A stretch of DNA of 64,000 bases from Pseudomonas yamanorum (GCF_013386765.1 NZ_JACARE010000014.1:215758-279757); one strand, 5' to 3'. Counted from the stretch's first letter, positions 50,472 to 60,699 are shown. Program-made: numbers and translations. The notes: generated by a model not told the origin, from the sequence alone.

Positions 50472-52055
50472 ATGCGTATTTCCACACAGCAGTATTTCGA
50501 CACCAGCGCCAGCAAGTATCAGACTAACTATTCCGGTGTGGTGAAAGCCCAGGATCAGGCGAGCAGCGGTATCCGGGTGCAAACCGCCTCGGATGATCCG
50601 GTCGCCGCCGCACGCTTGCTGCAATTGCAGCAGCAGAAAGACATGCTCGGTCAGTTCAGCGGCAACATCAACAGCCTGCAGAACTCGATGAACAACGAGG
50701 AGACGGTGCTGAAGAGCATCAACACCGCCTTGCAGCGCGGTAATGAACTGGCACTGCGTGCGGCTAACCAATCCCTCAGCGATGCCGATCGTAAATCGAT
50801 CGCCAGCGAGGTGGGGTCGCTTGAGGATCAGGTGTTGGGCTTGCTCAACTCCAAGGATGCCAACGGCAACTACATGTTTTCCGGGTCGAAAACCGACACG
50901 CCGCCTTACATCCGCAATAACGACGGCACCTACACGTATCAGGGTGACGAGACGCCGCTGAGCCTGCAGATCTCGGACAATTTGTCGATGTCGGCCGGTG
51001 ATACCGGCAAGGCGCTGATGGAAAGCTCGACCAACACCGGCCGTACCCAGGCCACGTTGTTGCCGCCTGCGGTCAATGACGGCACGGTTGCGGTATCGGC
51101 GGGCACGGTGACCTCCGGCGTCACCTACACCAAGAGTTTTACCGACGGCCAGCCCTACAAGCTGACCTTCAGCAGCAGCACACAGTATTCCGTGACCGAC
51201 AAAGACGGTAACGACATTACCTCCGAGATCCCTGGCAACGGCACCTTCGACGCAACGAAAGAAGGCTCCTCCAGCGTCAACCTGCGCGGCGTCAAGTTCG
51301 ATATCAGCTTGACCCTCGGTGCGGATGTGGCGCCAGGCGCTGCCTCCGATGCGCTGGTGGCGGGCAAGGCGTTTACCCTGCAATCCAAGCCGGATACGTT
51401 CAGTGCTTCGCGTTCGCCAGGCAACGCGTCGACGGCACAAGTGACCGGTGGCCAGGTGACGGACCAGGCGGCTTATGCCAGCACGTTCCCCAACACCGGT
51501 GCGGTGATCAAATTCACCAGCGGCACCACGTATGAGGTGTATGCGCAGCCCTACACTCCAAACAGCAAGACCATCGCGACCGGGACCATGGCTGCCGGTG
51601 CCACCTCGATCAACGCGGCGGGCGTCACCTTTGATATCAGCGGTGCGCCAGGGGCGGGCGACCAGTTTGCGGTCAGCGCTGTCAGCAACAAGAACGAAAA
51701 CGCGCTGGACACCCTGAGCCAGTTGCGTAAAGCCCTGGAAACCCCGGCGGACGGCAACCTGGTTGCGCAGAACAACCTCAAGGACGTCGTGGCCAAAACC
51801 ATCGGCAACCTGAACAATGCCAGTTCGCAGATTGACCAGGTGCGCGGTTCCATTGGTGCCCGCCAGAACGCCCTGGACCTGCAGACGGATGAAAACACCA
51901 GCCTGGGGACTGCCAACACCAACACCATGAGCTCGCTGGGCAACGTCGACATGGGGCAGGCTGCGATCAACCTGCAGCTGCAGCAGACCATGTTGCAGGC
52001 CTCGCAGTTGGCCTTTGTGAAAATCTCTCAGTTGAGCCTGTTCAACAAAATGTGA
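50472..52055 (+). CDS. flgL: Hook-filament junction protein FlgL (HAP3)
   Basis: 527 residues with the flagellin-like N terminus MRISTQQYFDTSASKYQTNY, QASSGIRVQTASDDPVAAAR, and a C-terminal helix (QAAINLQLQQTMLQASQLAF). It is the second junction protein, between FlgK and the filament. Preceded by AAAGGAGTC. It is the last gene of the flgF operon; 280 bp follow before the next gene. Confidence 0.95.
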   Translation: MRISTQQYFDTSASKYQTNYSGVVKAQDQASSGIRVQTASDDPVAAARLLQLQQQKDMLGQFSGNINSLQNSMNNEETVLKSINTALQRGNELALRAANQSLSDADRKSIASEVGSLEDQVLGLLNSKDANGNYMFSGSKTDTPPYIRNNDGTYTYQGDETPLSLQISDNLSMSAGDTGKALMESSTNTGRTQATLLPPAVNDGTVAVSAGTVTSGVTYTKSFTDGQPYKLTFSSSTQYSVTDKDGNDITSEIPGNGTFDATKEGSSSVNLRGVKFDISLTLGADVAPGAASDALVAGKAFTLQSKPDTFSASRSPGNASTAQVTGGQVTDQAAYASTFPNTGAVIKFTSGTTYEVYAQPYTPNSKTIATGTMAAGATSINAAGVTFDISGAPGAGDQFAVSAVSNKNENALDTLSQLRKALETPADGNLVAQNNLKDVVAKTIGNLNNASSQIDQVRGSIGARQNALDLQTDENTSLGTANTNTMSSLGNVDMGQAAINLQLQQTMLQASQLAFVKISQLSLFNKM

Positions 52056-52335
52056 TGCCCGCGTCTGCAAACCTGCGGCTCACCCTGGAAACGGGGTGGG
52101 CCGTTGTTGTTTTTGGGGCTTGTATGTCCCCGTGTTTCGCACAAAGCGCAGAAAATTGAGTGACCTGTGAGTCATAAAGCGCATCTTCACTGTATCGTGT
52201 GAAAAGGATAAGTCGTCGCCAGGTCGTTGCGCGGTGGCTTTCGGCGAGATTTTGCGGGGTTATCCCCTTTATTGTCAGCGCCCCCCGAGGCAGTTCGCGG
52301 GGTGTTCTCCAGCTATTTAGTATTGGGAAGCCACA

Positions 52336-53265
52336 ATGATTGGCATAAAAAGCATCGCCAGTTACGTGCCGGCAGACGGGATTGATAACTACGCCCAGGG
52401 TGCCAAATTCGCCAAGGATGAAGAATTCATCATTGGCAAGATCGGGTCGGCGTTTCTGCCGCGCAAGGATGCTGCGCAGGAGACCTCCGACCTGTGCGTC
52501 GAGGCGGTCAACGCCTTGTTTGCCAACAACCCCGATTTGAAGCGCGAATCCATCGACGCGCTGATCGTCGTCACCCAGAACGGCGACGAAGAGGGTTTGC
52601 CTCACACCGCGGCCATCGTCCAGGACAAACTGGGCCTGCCGACGCACGTGGCGGCCTTTGACATTTCCCTGGGTTGCTCCGGCTACGTCTACGGTATCTA
52701 CGCGATGAAGGGCTTCATGGAAGCCACCGGCCTGAAAAACGGACTGTTGGTCACCGCTGACCCGTACTCCAAGATCGTCGACCCGGAAGATCGCAACACC
52801 ACCATGCTGTTCGGCGACGCCGCGACCGCCACCTGGATGGGTGAAGACGCGCCGTGGCAGTTGGGCAAGTCCAAGTTCGGCACTGACGGTTCCGGTGCGC
52901 CGCACTTGAAGGTCAGCGATGGCGTGTTCTTCATGAACGGCCGCCAGGTGTTCAACTTTGCGCTGCTCAAGGTGCCTGCGCATTTGCATGAGCTGCTTAA
53001 CGAATCGGATCTGAAGGCCGACGAGATCGACGCCTTCTGCATTCACCAGGGCAGTGCGGCGATTGTCGATGCCGTGGCCCGGCGTTTTGAAGATGCACCG
53101 GTGGACAAGTTCATCAAGGACATGGTCGAGACCGGTAACACGGTGTCGTCGAGCATTCCGCTGTTGCTGGAAAAGCACATGCTGGATTCCACCTGGAAGC
53201 GCGTCGCTATCAGTGGTTTTGGTGTTGGCCTGTCCTGGGGTTCGGCGATTCTGCACCGCCCTTGA
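52336..53265 (+). CDS. KAS III (FabH-like) beta-ketoacyl synthase in the flagellar cluster
   Basis: 309 residues. The catalytic triad is present: Cys114 in SLGCSGYVYG, His237 in CIHQGSAAIV and Asn268 in ETGNTVSSSI. The loop is HQGS rather than the HQAN of FabH, which suggests a different acyl substrate. In some pseudomonads this position, between flgL and fliC, holds a flagellin glycosylation island that includes a KAS III homologue; here no glycosyltransferase is adjacent. A role in making an acyl group for flagellin glycan is plausible. It has its own promoter region and terminator. Confidence 0.85.
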   Translation: MIGIKSIASYVPADGIDNYAQGAKFAKDEEFIIGKIGSAFLPRKDAAQETSDLCVEAVNALFANNPDLKRESIDALIVVTQNGDEEGLPHTAAIVQDKLGLPTHVAAFDISLGCSGYVYGIYAMKGFMEATGLKNGLLVTADPYSKIVDPEDRNTTMLFGDAATATWMGEDAPWQLGKSKFGTDGSGAPHLKVSDGVFFMNGRQVFNFALLKVPAHLHELLNESDLKADEIDAFCIHQGSAAIVDAVARRFEDAPVDKFIKDMVETGNTVSSSIPLLLEKHMLDSTWKRVAISGFGVGLSWGSAILHRP

Positions 53266-53284
53266 TGCCTTAAAGGCGCTGCAC

Positions 53285-53325
53285 AAAAAAACGCCCATGG
53301 TCGAAAGATCATGGGCGTTTTTTAT
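53285..53325 (+). terminator. Terminator between the KAS III gene and fliC
   Basis: Stem AACGCCCATG/CATGGGCGTT (53290-53299 with 53310-53319), followed by TTTTTATTT; A-rich on the left too, so possibly bidirectional. Confidence 0.88.
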
Positions 53326-53425
53326 TTGGCGCCAGAAAAGCCAGCAATTGCTCAGGTTTGGCCTACTGTAAATGCTTGAATTACAAGGGGTGGCACGGCG
53401 CCAGTAAAAAAAATCAAAAAAGTCC

Positions 53426-53452
53426 TCAAGCAACCTGCTTTCACGACGATAA
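53426..53452 (+). promoter_or_regulatory. Sigma-28 (FliA) promoter of fliC
   Basis: TCAAGCAA, an 11-bp spacer and GACGATAA. The -10 element matches GCCGATAA in 7 of 8 positions. It lies about 80 bp before fliC. Confidence 0.7.
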
Positions 53453-53532
53453 CTATTACGAAGGTTCTCTAGGCCACACCCGGCGGTTGCCAGGGCCGGA
53501 AGCCGCAGTACACCACCCACGAGGATTTCGTC

Positions 53533-54990
53533 ATGGCATTAACAGTAAACACCAACCTTGCTTCGTTGACCGTTCAGAACAACCTGAACAAGGCTTCCAG
53601 CGCCCTGCAAACTTCCATGCAGCGCCTGTCCTCCGGCCTGCGTATCAACAGCGCCAAAGACGATGCGGCCGGCCTGCAAATCGCTGGTCGTCTGACCAGC
53701 CAAATCAACGGCCTGGGCGTTGCTATCAAGAACGCCGGTGACGGTAACTCCATCGCGCAAACTGCTGAAGGCGCGATGCAGCAATCCACCAACATCCTGC
53801 AGACCATGCGTTCCCTGGCTCTGTCGTCCGCTAACGGCTCCCTCAGCGCTGACGACCGTAAGTCGAACCAGGCTCAGTACGCTGCTCTGAGTTCGGAATT
53901 GACCCGTATCGCATCGACTACTACCTTCGGTGGCCGTAACCTGCTGGACGGTTCTTTCGGTACTACCGCTTTCCAAGTAGGCGCGAACGCCAACCAGACC
54001 ATCAACATGAGTCTGGGTAACGTAGCGGCCAGTAACATCGGTTCGCAGCAACTGCTGTCCAACGCTCAGACGCCAAGCCTTAACGGTGTTGCGGGCGGCA
54101 CTATCACTGTGACCGGTGGTGGTCAGGTGTCGAACGCTCTGACCATCGCTCAAGGCGCGTCGGCCAAGCAAATTGCTGCCCAGCTTAATGGCGCAGTAGG
54201 CGGTCTGGCGGCCACTGCTAGCACTGAGCTTCAGTTCACGCTTCCTGCTGCTGGCTTTCCTACGGCCACTCCTAGCGGTAAGTTCGACCTTACAGTCGGC
54301 AGCGGTCCTACTGCCTCTACTGTTTCGTTCGTGGGTATCACCAGCGCTGCCGACCTGGCGGGTCAACTGAACTCCAACGCTGCCAAACTGGGTATCAGCG
54401 TTAACTTCAACCAGTCGACCGGCGCCCTGTCGATCAAATCCGACTCGGGTGAGAACTTCACCTTCGCCAATGCTGACACCGGTGCCCAAACTATCGGCAT
54501 TGCCACTAAAGGCGGCGACGGTAAGTTCAATGCTACCGTGACCAACCTGGCCGCAACCAACCTGACCGCTACCGGCCAAGTTTCGTTGAACTCCAGCTCC
54601 AGCTACTCGCTGGCTGGCGGCGGCGTTACCGGTGTGTTCGGTGCTGCAGCTGCTACCGCTGTCAACTCGGCGCAAGTCGTCGTCAGCAATACCGACGTGA
54701 CCACTGCTGACAACGCACAGAGCGCGGTAGACGTGCTTACCCAAGCACTGTCCACCATCGACTCCCAGCGTGCTGACCTCGGTGCTGTACAAAACCGTTT
54801 CGACAACACCATCGCCAACCTGCAGAGCATCTCGGACAACTCCACCGCTGCTCGTGGCGTGATCCAGGACGTTGACTTCGCTGCTGAAACTGCTCAGCTG
54901 ACCAAGCAACAAACCCTGCAACAGGCTTCCACTGCGATCCTGTCCCAGGCGAACCAACTGCCATCCGCTGTACTGAAGCTGCTTCAGTAA
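53533..54990 (+). CDS. fliC: Flagellin
   Basis: 485 residues. The N-terminal D0/D1 helices [20 protein letters not shown] and [20 protein letters not shown], and the C-terminal [20 protein letters not shown] and [20 protein letters not shown], are intact, with a Ser/Thr/Ala-rich variable domain between. Strong codon bias and a sigma-28 promoter fit high expression. Filament subunit, exported by the type III apparatus. Long variable region typical of P. fluorescens type flagellin. Confidence 0.96.
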   Translation: MALTVNTNLASLTVQNNLNKASSALQTSMQRLSSGLRINSAKDDAAGLQIAGRLTSQINGLGVAIKNAGDGNSIAQTAEGAMQQSTNILQTMRSLALSSANGSLSADDRKSNQAQYAALSSELTRIASTTTFGGRNLLDGSFGTTAFQVGANANQTINMSLGNVAASNIGSQQLLSNAQTPSLNGVAGGTITVTGGGQVSNALTIAQGASAKQIAAQLNGAVGGLAATASTELQFTLPAAGFPTATPSGKFDLTVGSGPTASTVSFVGITSAADLAGQLNSNAAKLGISVNFNQSTGALSIKSDSGENFTFANADTGAQTIGIATKGGDGKFNATVTNLAATNLTATGQVSLNSSSSYSLAGGGVTGVFGAAAATAVNSAQVVVSNTDVTTADNAQSAVDVLTQALSTIDSQRADLGAVQNRFDNTIANLQSISDNSTAARGVIQDVDFAAETAQLTKQQTLQQASTAILSQANQLPSAVLKLLQ

Positions 54991-55013
54991 TAACGGCGCT
55001 TGGTAACTGACGG

Positions 55014-55044
55014 AAGGGCGCGTTTACGTGCCCTTTTGTCTTTT
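55014..55044 (+). terminator. Terminator of fliC
   Basis: AAGGGCGCG/CGTGCCCTT (55014-55022 with 55027-55035) with a TTTA loop, followed by TTGTCTTTT. Confidence 0.75.
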
Positions 55045-55064
55045 CCGTGATGAGGGGAATGGTC

Positions 55065-55424
55065 ATGGACATGAGCGTCAAGCTGAACCTGTCTTACCCT
55101 GCGGCGGCGCCACAGAATGCACCTGCTCCCGTCAGTGCCGACTCGCAGAAACCCAAGGTGGACGCCGTTGCCGGCGCGGCAGATGCCAAGCAGTCATCGA
55201 GCCACACCGACCTGAAAAAAGCGGTCAAGGACATAAACGAATTCATCCAGGCTGCCCAGCGCAAACTGGATTTTTCCATTGATGACTCCACCCACCAGGT
55301 GGTGGTCAAGGTCATCGCCACCGAAAGCGGTGAGGTCATTCGCCAGATTCCTTCGGAATTGGCACTGAAACTCGCCCAGAGCCTTCATGACGCCAGCAGC
55401 TTGCTGTTTGACGCCAAGGTCTAA
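55065..55424 (+). CDS. flaG: Flagellar protein FlaG
   Basis: 119 residues from ATG 55065, supported by AGGGG 7 bp upstream. The low-complexity N terminus precedes the FlaG domain: KKAVKDINEFIQAAQRKLDF and HQVVVKVIATESGEVIRQIP. FlaG influences filament length and is normally next to fliC and fliD, as here. Confidence 0.92.
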   Translation: MDMSVKLNLSYPAAAPQNAPAPVSADSQKPKVDAVAGAADAKQSSSHTDLKKAVKDINEFIQAAQRKLDFSIDDSTHQVVVKVIATESGEVIRQIPSELALKLAQSLHDASSLLFDAKV

Positions 55425-55504
55425 ACTGGCATGAACTTTGTTGCGAAAACTGCCTAAAGCGTTGTTCGTCAATAAAGCATCAGCCCCGGATCAGGAGAAA
55501 GACG

Positions 55505-56884
55505 ATGACAGTCGTAGCAGGTTTAACGGTCAACGGCCCGGGTACGGGTATCGATGTGCAAGGTCTTGTGAAGTCGTTGGTGGGGGCGCAAACCGCACCC
55601 AAGCAAGCGCAGATCGATAGCCAGACAAAAACGTCCACTGCGCAACTGACCTCGATCGGGAAAATCCAGGCGGCCCTGGATGCGTTCCGGGGCGCGCTGG
55701 ACAACATGACAAAGACCGTCAACTTCAGCGGCTTGAGTTCGACGCTTTCGAACGACAAGCTCGCGACGGTCACGCTGGGGCCTGGCGCCGCCGCCGGCAA
55801 CTTTACGCTGGGTGTTACCCAATTGGCCACGGCGTCAAAGGTCTCCTCGGCGGTGATTTCTGGCGGGCCGACGGCCGTTGTCAATTCCGGGGCTTCGGCG
55901 ACGGTGTTTACGGTCTCCCAGTCCGGCAAGAATTACAGCGTCAGCGTGCCGCCGGGCGGGACCCTGCAGCAGGTGCGTGACTCGCTCAACTCGCAGTACG
56001 GTAATGTGGGTTTGAGTGCCAACATCCTGACTGACTCCAATGGTTCCCGATTGGTGGTCACGTCCTCGACCACCGGTGTAGGTAGCGACATCACCTTCAA
56101 GGGCTCTTCGGGCCTGGATACGGGCGCGACGGTTGTGGGCTCGGCACCGCAGAACGCCATATATAACCTGGACGGCAGTCCTCAAGAATCCACGAGCAAT
56201 ACCCTGCCCGACGCAATCAGTGGTGTGAGCATCACCTTGACGGGGGTTTCGGGGACTGATCCCGCTTCGACTATTAAAGTGTCTGCTAACGCCGCCACCC
56301 TGAAGTCGGCAGTCAAGGGTTTCACGGACACTTACACAGCGTTGGTCAAGGCTGTGAATGCCGAGACTCAGGTCACCACCAACGCCGACGGGTCCGTCAC
56401 GCCAGGTGCGCTGACAGGGGATAGCTCGGTACGCACCATGATGTCGTCGATCCGCAACGTGATGAACTCGGTGACGGGTAGCGGTGCGTTCAAGTCACTC
56501 GCGCAATTTGGTGTGACGACGGACCAGACAACAGGCGCGCTGAGCGTCAGTGATGTGGCGTTTGACAAGGCGGCCCTCACTAACGGCTCTGACATCAACA
56601 GCATCTTCACTGGCCCCACAGGGCTGTTGGCAAGCCTGACGAATGCCACCGCCAACTTTGCGCTGAGCAAGACCGGGGTGTTCGCCCAAAAGTCCACGAC
56701 CCTGCAGGACAACCTCAGGGACTTGACCGACCAACAGACCGCCCTGAACACGCGCTCTGATGCCCTGACGGCCTCCCTGACGGTTAAGTACAACGCGATG
56801 GACTCCCTGGTTGCCCAGCTCAAGGCTCAAGGCGACAGCGTAATGACCACGCTCAACTCGCTGAACAATCCGAAGACCACCTGA
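55505..56884 (+). CDS. fliD: Flagellar filament cap FliD (HAP2)
   Basis: 459 residues, preceded by AGGAGAAAGACG. N-terminal VNGPGTGIDVQGLVKSLVGA and C-terminal ALTASLTVKYNAMDSLVAQL with a coiled-coil (SVMTTLNSLNNPK) mark FliD. The cap promotes flagellin folding at the filament tip. Followed by a large hairpin. Confidence 0.95.
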   Translation: MTVVAGLTVNGPGTGIDVQGLVKSLVGAQTAPKQAQIDSQTKTSTAQLTSIGKIQAALDAFRGALDNMTKTVNFSGLSSTLSNDKLATVTLGPGAAAGNFTLGVTQLATASKVSSAVISGGPTAVVNSGASATVFTVSQSGKNYSVSVPPGGTLQQVRDSLNSQYGNVGLSANILTDSNGSRLVVTSSTTGVGSDITFKGSSGLDTGATVVGSAPQNAIYNLDGSPQESTSNTLPDAISGVSITLTGVSGTDPASTIKVSANAATLKSAVKGFTDTYTALVKAVNAETQVTTNADGSVTPGALTGDSSVRTMMSSIRNVMNSVTGSGAFKSLAQFGVTTDQTTGALSVSDVAFDKAALTNGSDINSIFTGPTGLLASLTNATANFALSKTGVFAQKSTTLQDNLRDLTDQQTALNTRSDALTASLTVKYNAMDSLVAQLKAQGDSVMTTLNSLNNPKTT

Positions 56885-56899
56885 CGGGGGCGCGGATAA

Positions 56900-56946
56900 A
56901 GCCCGCCCAAGGCGCTGTGTCACAGCGCCAGGCGGGCTAAAGTTTT
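56900..56946 (+). terminator. Two-tier hairpin after fliD, possible terminator
   Basis: AGCCCGCC/GGCGGGCT (56900 and 56931) encloses a second stem GGCGCTG/CAGCGCC (56911-56929). A TTTT run follows only after 5 bp (56943-56946), so termination may be partial. Confidence 0.55.
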
Positions 56947-57014
56947 GTGTAACGCCGTCGACATAATAATCAGCACCCACCCTTTTTAGTTGTCGCCTGT
57001 CACGAGGTAGAAAC

Positions 57015-57410
57015 ATGAATCCCATGAGAGCCCTTCGCCAATACCAGAAGGTCAACACCCACGCCCAGATCTCCGAAGCCAGCCCGCACCGCCTGGTGCA
57101 GTTGCTGATGGAAGGCGCGCTGGATCGTATGGCGCAGGCCAAGGGTGCGATGGCTCGCGGTGATATCGCGCAGAAGGGGCTGATGCTGGGCAAGGCGGTG
57201 GACATCCTCGTCGGGTTGCGTGACGGTCTTAACCCCGAGAAGACACCGGACCCGATCGCGCTGCAGCAGTTGGATAACCTGTATGCCTTCATGAGCATGC
57301 GCCTGCTGGAAGCCAACCGTCAGAACGACGCTGCTATGATCGATGAGGTCGCAGGTCTTTTGATTACGCTCAAGGAAGGCTGGGATGGTATTGCCACCGA
57401 GGTGCAGTAG
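57015..57410 (+). CDS. fliS: Flagellin export chaperone FliS
   Basis: 131 residues: RALRQYQKVNTHAQISEASP, LVQLLMEGALDRMAQAKGAM and a helical bundle throughout. FliS binds the C-terminal helix of flagellin and stops early polymerisation. The gene follows fliD and is 24 bp before the FliT-like gene. Confidence 0.95.
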   Translation: MNPMRALRQYQKVNTHAQISEASPHRLVQLLMEGALDRMAQAKGAMARGDIAQKGLMLGKAVDILVGLRDGLNPEKTPDPIALQQLDNLYAFMSMRLLEANRQNDAAMIDEVAGLLITLKEGWDGIATEVQ

Positions 57411-57434
57411 GCCGACAGGCCTGAGGACGATGTC

Positions 57435-57731
57435 ATGAGTCAAGCATTGCAAAAAATCGACGAGACCCGTGAAGCGCTGTCCGAGGCGTTGGCTGAACGC
57501 AACTGGAGTGCAATCGGCGAACTGGATTTGGGCTGCCGCGCGTTGATCGATGCTGCGCTTAACGAGGATTCGGCGGATGAGGCGGCGATTCGGGCAAAGC
57601 TGGAAGACCTGCTTTCGGTGTATCAGCAGTTGCTTGAAGCGACGACAGGGGAGCGTCAGGCTATTTTCGAAGAGATGTCGCAGTTCAATCGAGCTAAACA
57701 CGCGTCAAAGGTTTACCATATGTTCGGCTGA
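57435..57731 (+). CDS. fliT: FliT-like flagellar export chaperone
   Basis: 98 residues, all helical (QALQKIDETREALSEALAER, LLSVYQQLLEATTGERQAIF). Position after fliS and length match FliT/FleP proteins of pseudomonads, the chaperone of FliD. Sequence similarity alone is weak, so the call rests largely on synteny. Confidence 0.8.
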   Translation: MSQALQKIDETREALSEALAERNWSAIGELDLGCRALIDAALNEDSADEAAIRAKLEDLLSVYQQLLEATTGERQAIFEEMSQFNRAKHASKVYHMFG

Positions 57732-57901
57732 AGGCTCAGTTAATCCGAACAAAGCGCGTCATAAATTTGACTGTGCACGATTTTTTGACTTAACTAGTGC
57801 TATTTTCAGACGTCAGAAAGCCGTAGCGCAGAAAATGCCTACAGCAATCTAGATTGCCCCAACTCGAGGGCATTAAGTTTTACTAGGGAAGTTGCTATTG
57901 C

Positions 57902-59377
57902 ATGTGGCGTGAAACCAAAATTCTGCTGATCGATGACGATAGCGTTCGGCGCCGCGATCTTGCGGTGATCCTGAATTTTCTTGGCGAAGAAAATCTACCC
58001 TGCGGCAGCCATGACTGGCAGCAGGCGGTCAGCTCTTTGTCGTCGAGCCGTGAAGTCATTTGTGTGCTGATCGGGACGGTAAACGCTCCTGGCGCATTGC
58101 TGGGCTTGTTAAAGACACTGTCAACCTGGGATGAGTTCCTTCCGGTGTTGCTGATGGGCGATATTTCTTCCGTGGACCTTCCGGAAGATCAGCGCCGCCG
58201 TGTTCTTTCCACCCTCGAAATGCCCCCCAGCTACAGCAAATTGCTCGACTCCCTGCACCGTGCCCAGGTCTACCGCGAGATGTACGATCAGGCCCGCGAG
58301 CGCGGCCGTCACCGCGAACCCAACCTGTTCCGCAGCCTCGTCGGCACCAGCCGTGCGATCCAGCACGTGCGCCAGATGATGCAGCAAGTGGCCGACACCG
58401 ACGCCAGCGTGCTGATCCTCGGCGAGTCCGGTACCGGCAAGGAAGTGGTCGCGCGCAACCTGCATTACCATTCCAAGCGTCGCGACGGGCCCTTTGTGCC
58501 GGTCAACTGCGGGGCGATCCCGGCAGAGCTTTTGGAAAGCGAACTGTTCGGCCACGAGAAGGGCGCCTTTACCGGTGCGATCACCAGCCGTGCCGGGCGT
58601 TTTGAGCTGGCCAACGGCGGCACCCTGTTCCTCGACGAAATCGGCGACATGCCACTGCCGATGCAGGTCAAGCTGCTGCGAGTCCTGCAGGAGCGTACCT
58701 TCGAGCGTGTGGGCAGCAACAAGACCCAAAGCGTTGACGTGCGCATCATTGCTGCCACCCACAAAAACCTCGAAAGCATGATCGAGGTCGGCAGCTTCCG
58801 CGAAGACCTGTACTACCGCCTCAATGTATTCCCGATCGAAATGGCGCCCCTGCGCGAGCGCGTCGAAGACATCCCGCTGCTGATGAACGAACTGATCTCG
58901 CGCATGGAGCACGAAAAGCGCGGCTCGATCCGTTTCAACTCGGCGGCGATCATGTCCCTGTGCCGCCACGGCTGGCCGGGCAACGTCCGTGAGCTGGCCA
59001 ACCTGGTGGAGCGCATGGCGATCATGCACCCGTACGGGGTGATTGGCGTGGTCGAGCTGCCGAAGAAATTCCGCTACGTCGACGACGAAGACGAGCAGTT
59101 GGTGGACAGCCTGCGCAGCGACCTGGAAGAGCGCGTGGCCATCAACGGCCATACGCCGGACTTCGGTTCAACCGCCATGCTGCCGCCGGAAGGCCTGGAC
59201 TTGAAGGACTACCTCGGCAGTCTCGAGCAAGGCCTGATCCAGCAGGCGCTCGACGACGCCAATGGCATCGTCGCCCGTGCCGCCGAACGCCTGCGCATCC
59301 GCCGTACCACCCTGGTGGAAAAGATGCGCAAGTACGGCATGAGCCGAAAAGAAGGTGATGAACAGGCGGATGATTGA
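57902..59377 (+). CDS. fleQ: Flagellar master regulator FleQ
   Basis: 491 residues. The N-terminal receiver-like domain ([20 protein letters not shown]) lacks a clear phospho-acceptor Asp, as is typical of FleQ. The AAA+ domain has [34 protein letters not shown] (intact sigma-54 contact loop) and [20 protein letters not shown]. The C-terminal Fis-like helix-turn-helix is [20 protein letters not shown]. FleQ is a c-di-GMP-responsive ATPase that activates flagellar genes with RpoN and controls exopolysaccharide genes. Start by AGGGAAG 13 bp upstream. Confidence 0.96.
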   Translation: MWRETKILLIDDDSVRRRDLAVILNFLGEENLPCGSHDWQQAVSSLSSSREVICVLIGTVNAPGALLGLLKTLSTWDEFLPVLLMGDISSVDLPEDQRRRVLSTLEMPPSYSKLLDSLHRAQVYREMYDQARERGRHREPNLFRSLVGTSRAIQHVRQMMQQVADTDASVLILGESGTGKEVVARNLHYHSKRRDGPFVPVNCGAIPAELLESELFGHEKGAFTGAITSRAGRFELANGGTLFLDEIGDMPLPMQVKLLRVLQERTFERVGSNKTQSVDVRIIAATHKNLESMIEVGSFREDLYYRLNVFPIEMAPLRERVEDIPLLMNELISRMEHEKRGSIRFNSAAIMSLCRHGWPGNVRELANLVERMAIMHPYGVIGVVELPKKFRYVDDEDEQLVDSLRSDLEERVAINGHTPDFGSTAMLPPEGLDLKDYLGSLEQGLIQQALDDANGIVARAAERLRIRRTTLVEKMRKYGMSRKEGDEQADD

Positions 59378-59390
59378 CGCCTGTTTTTCA

Positions 59391-59418
59391 AGCCGCTGAA
59401 TTTTCAGCGGTTTTTTTT
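59391..59418 (+). terminator. Terminator of fleQ
   Basis: CCGCTGA/TCAGCGG stem (59393-59410) with an eight-T run at 59411-59418, which abuts the fleS sigma-54 promoter. Confidence 0.8.
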
Positions 59419-59433
59419 CGGCACGGGTATTGC
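59419..59433 (+). promoter_or_regulatory. Sigma-54 promoter of fleSR
   Basis: CGGCACGGGTATTGC: GG at 59420-59421 and GC at 59432-59433, 10 bp apart, 52 bp before fleS. Fits FleQ/RpoN activation. Confidence 0.75.
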
Positions 59434-59484
59434 TACAGCACTCGCAACGTTCCGTTTAACTGACGGTCAGCCAAGCGAGAGAGC

Positions 59485-60699
59485 ATGATGCCCCACGCCG
59501 CCCAACTATCTTCGGTCCCCGACACTCAGGGGCCTGCCCCCTCCGTGGAACAGATCAGCCGCCTTGGACTTGAACAGGCGTTTTCCCTGTTCAACCAGAT
59601 GTCCAGCCAGTTGACTGACTCCTACAGCCTGTTGGAAGCGCGGGTGTCCGAGCTTAAAGGCGAGTTGGCGGTGGTCAGCGCCCAGCGCATGGAAGAACTG
59701 GCCGAAAAAGAGCGCCTGGCCAACCGTCTGCAAAACCTCCTCGACCTGTTGCCCGGTGGCGTGATCGTCATCGACGACCAGGGCCGCGTGCGCGAAGCCA
59801 ACCCGGCAGCCTGCGACATGCTGGGCCTGCCGCTGGAAGGCGAGTTGTGGCGTGAGGTCATCACCCGCTGCTTCGCGCCGCGAGAAGACGACGGCCACGA
59901 AATCTCCCTCAAGGACGGGCGCCGCCTGTCCATCGCCACCCGCTCCCTGGATGCCGAGCCCGGCCAGTTGGTGCTGCTCAACGACCTGACCGAAACCCGT
60001 CACCTGCAAGACCAACTGGCACGCCATGAGCGCTTGTCATCGCTGGGGCGGATGGTTGCTTCTCTGGCGCATCAGATTCGTACGCCGTTGTCCGCCGCGC
60101 TGATTTACGCCAGTCATTTGACTGATGAGCAATTGCCGGTCGCCACTCACCAGCGTTTTGCCGGTCGCCTCAAGGAGCGCCTGCATGAACTGGAGCACCA
60201 GGTTCGCGACATGCTGGTGTTTGCCCGTGGCGAATTGCCGCTGACCGACCGCGTCACCCCGGCCGCGTTGATGCAATCGCTGCAAGCTGCTGCCGCCACC
60301 CACATCCAGGAAGCGTCAGTCCGTTGGCAGTGCGACAGCCATCAAGGCGAGTTGCTGTGCAACCGCGACACCCTGGTGGGCGCGCTGCTCAACCTGATCG
60401 AAAACGCGACCCAAGCCAGTGGCCCCGGGGCGCGGCTCAAAGTGCACCTGTATAACCGCGGCGACACCCTGCGCCTGGGTATCAGCGACAGCGGTAGCGG
60501 GATTGATCCGGTGGTGCTGCAACGCCTGGGCGAGCCTTTTTTCACCACCAAAACCAACGGTACCGGCCTGGGCCTGACCGTGGTCAAGGCCGTCGCCCGT
60601 GCACATCAGGGAGAATTGCAGCTGCGTTCCCGGTTGGGTCGCGGCACGTGCGCGATGATCACGCTGCCGCTGTTTTCATGCGCTGTCGGCGCGGAGTAA
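59485..60699 (+). CDS. fleS: Flagellar sensor histidine kinase FleS
   Basis: 404 residues (ATG 59485 or the adjacent ATG 59488). An N-terminal coiled-coil leads to a PAS domain (LLDLLPGGVIVIDDQGRVRE), then the HisKA box (RMVASLAHQIRTPLSAALIY) and the ATPase boxes NLIENATQA (N), DSGSGIDP (G1) and GTGLGLTVVKAVA (G2). No membrane segment, so cytosolic. It phosphorylates FleR. Confidence 0.95.
   Translation: MMPHAAQLSSVPDTQGPAPSVEQISRLGLEQAFSLFNQMSSQLTDSYSLLEARVSELKGELAVVSAQRMEELAEKERLANRLQNLLDLLPGGVIVIDDQGRVREANPAACDMLGLPLEGELWREVITRCFAPREDDGHEISLKDGRRLSIATRSLDAEPGQLVLLNDLTETRHLQDQLARHERLSSLGRMVASLAHQIRTPLSAALIYASHLTDEQLPVATHQRFAGRLKERLHELEHQVRDMLVFARGELPLTDRVTPAALMQSLQAAAATHIQEASVRWQCDSHQGELLCNRDTLVGALLNLIENATQASGPGARLKVHLYNRGDTLRLGISDSGSGIDPVVLQRLGEPFFTTKTNGTGLGLTVVKAVARAHQGELQLRSRLGRGTCAMITLPLFSCAVGAE

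Noticed and set aside
55425..55504. A sigma-54 or sigma-28 promoter before fliD
   Set aside because: TGGCATGAACTTTGTTGC has the wrong GG-GC spacing (13 bp instead of 10), and TAAAGCGT/GTCAATAA is too close for sigma-28.
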